DNA of 51,218 nt from assembly GCA_003140835.1 (NCBI GenBank), contig PLLA01000031.1, positions 329 through 51,546 of the forward strand. Reading direction: 5' to 3'. The notes under the pieces were generated by a model. It saw only the letters and a program-made list of their open reading frames with translations. It did not search any database and was not told the DNA's origin. The translations under genes were made by a program, and so were the position numbers. This DNA is from Candidatus Tumulicola scandinaviensis. Lineage in GTDB: Bacteria > Vulcanimicrobiota > Vulcanimicrobiia > Vulcanimicrobiales > Vulcanimicrobiaceae. Shown in pieces: positions 49,255-51,218 of the stretch (the first letter of the stretch is position 1; the number at the start of each line of letters is the position of its first letter).

Positions 49255-50511
49255 CTAGAGGACGCCGAGCTTCTCGTAGGCGGTTGTCACCCCTTCCCGC
49301 AACGCGGCCAGCGCCCGATCGACTTCCTCGGCGGTGACGATCAACGGCGGCTCCATGCGAATGACGCGCTGCAGGTTCAACGTCCAGGCGGCGGTGACGC
49401 CGGCTTTGAGCATTTCCGGAATGATCCAACCTCCGTACCCTTCATTCGTGAGTTCGACGCCGACGACGAGCCCCAAACCGCGTGCTTCGCGGATGACGGC
49501 CGGAAACTGCGCGGCCAGATCGCGGGCGCCCGCCAGCAGCTGCTCTCCTCGTATGCGCGCGTTCTCGATCAGTCCGTCTTCTTCGAGCACGTCCATTGCC
49601 GCCAGCGCGGCGGCGCATGCCAGCTCGTTTCCGCCGAACGTCGAGGTGTGCAACAGCGGTGCTTTCCCGAACCCGCGATTCCAGACGTCGGGCCGGGCAA
49701 TGAACGCTCCAACCGGAATGACGCCGCCCGAAAGCCCCTTGGCAAGCGTCATGACGTCGGGAACGATCCCCTCGCGATCGCAGGCAAATCGATAGCCGCA
49801 CCGTCCGAGTCCGGTTTGCACTTCGTCGGCGATGAAGAGCGCTCCGGTCCGATCGCACGCCTCGCGTACGGCTCGAAGATAGCCGACCGGCGGCACGTTG
49901 ACGCCGCCTTCGCCTTGGACGGGTTCGACGACGAATGCGGCTGCGTCGCTCAGGGCGTCGCCGAGCCCGGCAGTATCGGCATAGGCGACGTGCGCGAATC
50001 CCTCGAGCAGCGGACGAAACGGCGTTTGAAACGTTTCGCGCCCGCTAATCGAGAGCGCGCCCATCGTCTTGCCGTGGAACGCGTCGATGGTGCTGACGAT
50101 TTTCGCGCGGCCCGTCGCCGCGCGCGCGAGTTTGATCGCGCCCTCGATGGCTTCCGTTCCGCTGTTGCACCAAAACGAAATCTGCAAGTCGCCCGGCGAG
50201 ATTTCGGCGAGCCGGCGCGCCGCCCGCCCGAGCACGACGTTGAACATGGTTTTGCCCGACAGCGACATGAGCTCCATTTGCGCGCGCACCGCGGCGAGCA
50301 CGCGTGGATGCGAGTGGCCCAGCGTGAACACGCCGTAACCGCCCGCAAAGTCGAGGTATGCCTTGCCGTTCTGGTCCCAAATCGTACAGCCGCGCGCGCG
50401 CACTTCGACCGGCGATCCCGAGAGTTTCATCACGCGCGCGAGCGGCGGATTGACGAACCGCTTGTAGTTCTCGAAAGCCTCCGCCGCCAAGTCGATGGGC
50501 GGGTCCGTCAC
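49255..50511 (-). CDS. Class III (omega-type) PLP aminotransferase
   Basis: 418 residues from GTG 50511, overlapping the dus stop by four bases. Class III features: Y-L-D-F-A-G-G-Y-G-V-F-T-L-G-H-S-H-P, F-W-C-N-S-G-T-E-A-I-E-G-A-I-K-L-A-R, E-P-V-Q-G-E-G-G-V, F-I-A-D-E-V-Q-T-G-L-G-R and the PLP Lys in M-T-L-A-K-G-L-S-G-G. It is closest in feel to ornithine/putrescine and acetylornithine aminotransferases. These swap an amine for an aldehyde at the end of a chain, the reaction that would follow aldehyde formation by the nearby reductase. The exact substrate is not fixed by sequence. Confidence 0.92.
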   Translation of the reverse strand: MTDPPIDLAAEAFENYKRFVNPPLARVMKLSGSPVEVRARGCTIWDQNGKAYLDFAGGYGVFTLGHSHPRVLAAVRAQMELMSLSGKTMFNVVLGRAARRLAEISPGDLQISFWCNSGTEAIEGAIKLARAATGRAKIVSTIDAFHGKTMGALSISGRETFQTPFRPLLEGFAHVAYADTAGLGDALSDAAAFVVEPVQGEGGVNVPPVGYLRAVREACDRTGALFIADEVQTGLGRCGYRFACDREGIVPDVMTLAKGLSGGVIPVGAFIARPDVWNRGFGKAPLLHTSTFGGNELACAAALAAMDVLEEDGLIENARIRGEQLLAGARDLAAQFPAVIREARGLGLVVGVELTNEGYGGWIIPEMLKAGVTAAWTLNLQRVIRMEPPLIVTAEEVDRALAALREGVTTAYEKLGVL

Positions 50512-51218
50512 GCCGCGACCGGCGCCGATTCGAGTTTCGCGATCGTCGCTTCGATCAACGCGATCGCGTCGGCCGACCGGTCCAAGCGCATGAGGCGCTC
50601 GCGCAAGGCGGCCGCGCCCGCGATGCCCTTGAGGTACAGAGCGACGTGTTTGCGCATCTGCGGAACGGCATGCGCCTCACCCAGCTCCTCGAGCATCGTG
50701 CGATAGTGCACCAGGCAAAAACGCAGACGGTCCGCCGCATCCGGCAGCGGACGCGCGGGGCGTCCCTCCATGAGATCGCGAATCTGCGAGATCAGCCACG
50801 GATTTCCCAGGGTGGCGCGCCCAAGCATCACGCCGTCGACTCCGCTCTCGCGCATCCGTTCGATGGTGCGATGAGGATCGTCGAGATCGCCGTTGCCGAT
50901 CACCGGAATGTCGACGCTGCGCTTGAGGCGCGCGATGTGTTCCCAATCGGCGTTACCCTTGTAGAACTGCTTGGCCGTGCGCGCGTGCAACGTGACCGCT
51001 CGAACGCCGGCGTCCTGCGCGCGCTTCGCCACCTCGGCGTAGACGAGCTGGTTTTCGTTCCAGCCGAGTCGCATCTTCATCGTGACCGGACAGTCGACGG
51101 CAGCGACGACGGCGCGCATGATCTCCTCGCATCGATCGGGGTCGCGCAAGCAGGCAGATCCCCCGTTCGTTTTGGTCACCTTCGGCGCCGGGCAGCCGAA
51201 GTTGATGTCGACGATGTC
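50508..51218 (-). CDS. dusB: tRNA-dihydrouridine synthase (DusB-like), C-terminal part
   Basis: 237 codons to the window edge; the start is outside. The fragment begins D-I-V-D-I-N-F-G-C-P-A-P-K-V, where the Cys is the catalytic acid, then M-K-M-R-L-G-W, T-L-H-A-R-T, P-V-I-G-N-G-D and D-G-V-M-L-G-R-A-T-L-G-N-P-W. It reduces uridines in tRNA with FMN. Its stop overlaps the aminotransferase start, so it heads, or at least precedes, the coupled cluster. Confidence 0.94.
   Translation of the reverse strand, partial: DIVDINFGCPAPKVTKTNGGSACLRDPDRCEEIMRAVVAAVDCPVTMKMRLGWNENQLVYAEVAKRAQDAGVRAVTLHARTAKQFYKGNADWEHIARLKRSVDIPVIGNGDLDDPHRTIERMRESGVDGVMLGRATLGNPWLISQIRDLMEGRPARPLPDAADRLRFCLVHYRTMLEELGEAHAVPQMRKHVALYLKGIAGAAALRERLMRLDRSADAIALIEATIAKLESAPVAA

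Overview
The window is a gene-dense, high-GC stretch of a bacterial chromosome with no rRNA, tRNA, CRISPR array, insertion sequence or prophage that I can see. A Gram-negative-type (diderm) envelope is suggested by an RND exporter, several lipobox lipoproteins, a TonB-like protein and many secreted proteins. No single gene fixes the taxon. The mix (Lon-like protease next to dnaB, acyl-ACP-reductase-like enzyme, NHL-type lipoprotein, DUF1059/DUF5069/DUF3810/DUF4760 families) would fit an uncultured soil lineage such as Eremiobacterota (WPS-2); this is inference, not a demonstrated assignment. Three genes are interrupted by single-base length changes in C/G runs, which looks more like draft-genome error than decay.

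Layout. 0-2.75 kb (minus): rpsR-rplI-Lon-like protease-dnaB (cut by the left edge). 3-9.3 kb: zinc-ribbon protein, fatty acid desaturase plus a 58-residue small protein, glutamine synthetase, MarC protein, secreted beta-lactamase-fold lipoprotein, TTHB210-like protein, VOC and DUF1059 proteins. 9.4-10.5 kb: tandem pair of paralogous secreted Cys proteins. 10.5-13.4 kb (minus): tightly overlapped operon of membrane protein, winged-helix regulator, uppS and a frameshifted amidohydrolase, headed by a strong palindrome. 13.6-16.6 kb: M3 peptidase, bidirectional terminator, then ssb and rpsF. So rpsF-ssb and rpsR-rplI, normally one operon, are about 13 kb apart here. 16.9-21.1 kb: RND exporter and TauE/SafE permease. 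21.1-24.4 kb: rel, secreted protein, apt. 24.4-29.4 kb: TonB-like protein, Nudix hydrolase, NHL-repeat lipoprotein, frameshifted membrane protein with a pterin dehydratase, beta-propeller and DUF4760 proteins.

29.5-34.2 kb (minus): secD-secF followed directly by a HIRAN-RecQ-type helicase. 34.3-39.5 kb: small lipoprotein, metF, double aspartyl-protease-domain protein, frameshifted TMEM175-like channel, DUF3810 protein. 39.6-45.2 kb: rpsI, rplM, MarR regulator with its own operator, truA, DUF5069, a 52-residue metallothionein-like protein, acid phosphatase, lysS, greA. 45.3-51.2 kb (minus): a translationally coupled cluster of dus, class III aminotransferase, SRPBCC protein, acyl-ACP-reductase-like enzyme, quinate-dehydrogenase-like protein and APC permease.

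The best candidate for undescribed biology is this last cluster. The reductase keeps the Cys and Rossmann motif of cyanobacterial acyl-ACP reductase, yet sits beside a PLP aminotransferase and an amino-acid/amine permease, suggesting a thioester-to-aldehyde-to-amine (or amino acid) route. Also notable are three genes whose best start codon is not ATG/GTG/TTG (ATT, ATA, possibly ACG) and two small Cys-containing genes that simple length cut-offs would miss.
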